From contig NZ_KB893385.1 in assembly GCF_000374045.1 (NCBI RefSeq), forward strand, positions 62,001 to 126,000: DNA of 64,000 nucleotides. Reading direction: 5' to 3'. The translations under genes and the position numbers were made by a program. Below are positions 63,588 through 64,000 of this stretch, one piece after another; the stretch's first letter is position 1, and each line of letters begins with the position of its first letter. This DNA comes from Segetibacter koreensis DSM 18137. GTDB taxonomy: Bacteria; Bacteroidota; Bacteroidia; Chitinophagales; Chitinophagaceae. The notes below the pieces were generated by a model. That model was not told where the DNA came from and made no database searches. It saw only the letters and a list, made by a program, of their open reading frames with translations.

Positions 63588-64000
63588 TTACCTGACCTTT
63601 CCGGCTGCATTCTTAAGAATTACGTTAGAAAGTATACCAGTATTCACTTCAGTTGGTGAATGTGAGCAGAAGCCGATACCAACATAAAATGGCTCCTTAA
63701 TATGTAGTTGAATTGGCTCGCCTAATTGGTGCATTGGTTCTCCGGCCATGCTTACGAAAATCGCATAGGCATCACCACGTTTTTCTATACCGATGCGACG
63801 AGCGGCCTTCTCATTAATACGCATTTCCTTCAGGCTTTGGTTCTTCTCGGGTCGCCAGGCAAGATGCATGAGGCCAGCTCCATGAAGGGCTACCATGGCT
63901 TCTTTGGAATCATCATCAAGGCTCTGGCGAATGATAACTACCGCCTTCCGGTCGGCATAGCCTGTGGTATCAGGAAAGGTAACGTCAGCAGCGAGTGATA
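63588..64000 (-). CDS. C-terminal part of an exported TolB/PD40-linked DUF1349-like protein (partial, runs off the right edge)
   Basis: The minus frame is open from 63588 to the window end without a start, so a larger gene continues to the right. It encodes about 137 residues: a region like DVTFPDTTGYADRKAVVIIRQ, SKEAMVALHGAGLMHLAWRP, RIGIEKRGDAYAIFVSMAGEP and EPFYVGIGFCSHSPTEVN, then a stop. The pattern, with a concanavalin-like fold and VGIGFCSH, fits the C-terminal module in exported TolB-like PD40 proteins. Family assignment is tentative. Base composition is GC-richer than in the neighbours. Confidence 0.45.
   Translation of the reverse strand, partial: SLAADVTFPDTTGYADRKAVVIIRQSLDDDSKEAMVALHGAGLMHLAWRPEKNQSLKEMRINEKAARRIGIEKRGDAYAIFVSMAGEPMHQLGEPIQLHIKEPFYVGIGFCSHSPTEVNTGILSNVILKNAAGKVR

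Noticed and set aside
1-64000. CRISPR arrays, complete tRNA/rRNA genes, intact transposases, replication origin
   Set aside because: None seen: no regularly spaced short repeats, no cloverleaf sequence with both halves, no transposase or integrase frame, no DnaA-box cluster recognised by eye.
61073-64000. Polysaccharide utilization locus around the sialate O-acetylesterase
   Set aside because: No SusC/SusD pair, glycoside hydrolase or sugar sensor is visible inside the window; only a weak SusC-like tail relic lies nearby.

Overview
The window is a chromosomal segment of an AT-rich Bacteroidota, most likely Chitinophagaceae or a close relative. Support: a type IX secretion sorting domain, TonB receptors with carboxypeptidase-regulatory-like N-termini, DUF2490 and DUF3108 proteins, a futalosine-pathway menaquinone gene, a B12-dependent ribonucleotide reductase, and start-proximal promoters with the Bacteroidota -7 box TAnnTTTG. 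I see no CRISPR array, intact insertion sequence, complete tRNA or rRNA gene.

Positions 1-15654 are mostly housekeeping: the first codons of a probable atpD, engB, a YkuK-like protein, a perfect 98-bp tandem duplication, a DUF3108/flippase pair, ruvC, a Bax-inhibitor-like protein, an orphan 2-oxoacid:ferredoxin oxidoreductase alpha subunit, a CrtO-like acyltransferase, nrdJ, and the acpP-fabF-rnc cluster.

Positions 15840-30405 are a complete assimilatory sulfate reduction island on the + strand: cysH (APS-reductase type), cysD, cysN, cysE, cysK, cobA (SUMT), cysJ, cysI and a Met8-like/TSUP-permease fusion, followed by a TonB-dependent receptor. The cysH promoter and the receptor promoter carry the same palindrome, TCTAC-N7-GTRGA, overlapping core promoter elements. 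Between the receptor promoter and the receptor lies a 20-codon leader ORF ending Thr-Thr-Thr-Cys-Cys-Gly-stop, with two small mutually exclusive hairpins over the Cys codons. I read this as a candidate two-layer sulfur control: a shared repressor-type operator plus a cysteine-sensing leader peptide. This is the most interesting signal in the window.

Positions 30687-54739 return to mixed core and envelope genes: DUF2490, a protein that is only a signal peptide plus a T9SS sorting domain, an RlmI-type methyltransferase, grpE-dnaJ, a Dph6-like ATPase, rnhA-phzF, a methylcrotonyl-CoA carboxylase-type beta subunit, EcsC, a VanX-type dipeptidase divergent from an RlpA-like protein, ddl with a PASTA-only protein, rhodanese, an ECF sigma factor with its membrane partner, uvrC, a universal stress protein, a Wzx-type flippase, mqnA and purB.

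Positions 54740-64000 look like an accessory and eroding region: a truncated Gfo/Idh dehydrogenase tail embedded in a perfect 20-bp inverted repeat, a methyltransferase, an intact Tat-exported Gfo/Idh dehydrogenase, a ScyD/ScyE-like lipoprotein, then about 1.8 kb of relics (tRNA 3'-end-like scars around a terminator, a possible SusC-type C-terminus, a frameshifted membrane protein, a DUF1016/YhcG fragment), a sialate O-acetylesterase, and a partial gene running off the right edge.
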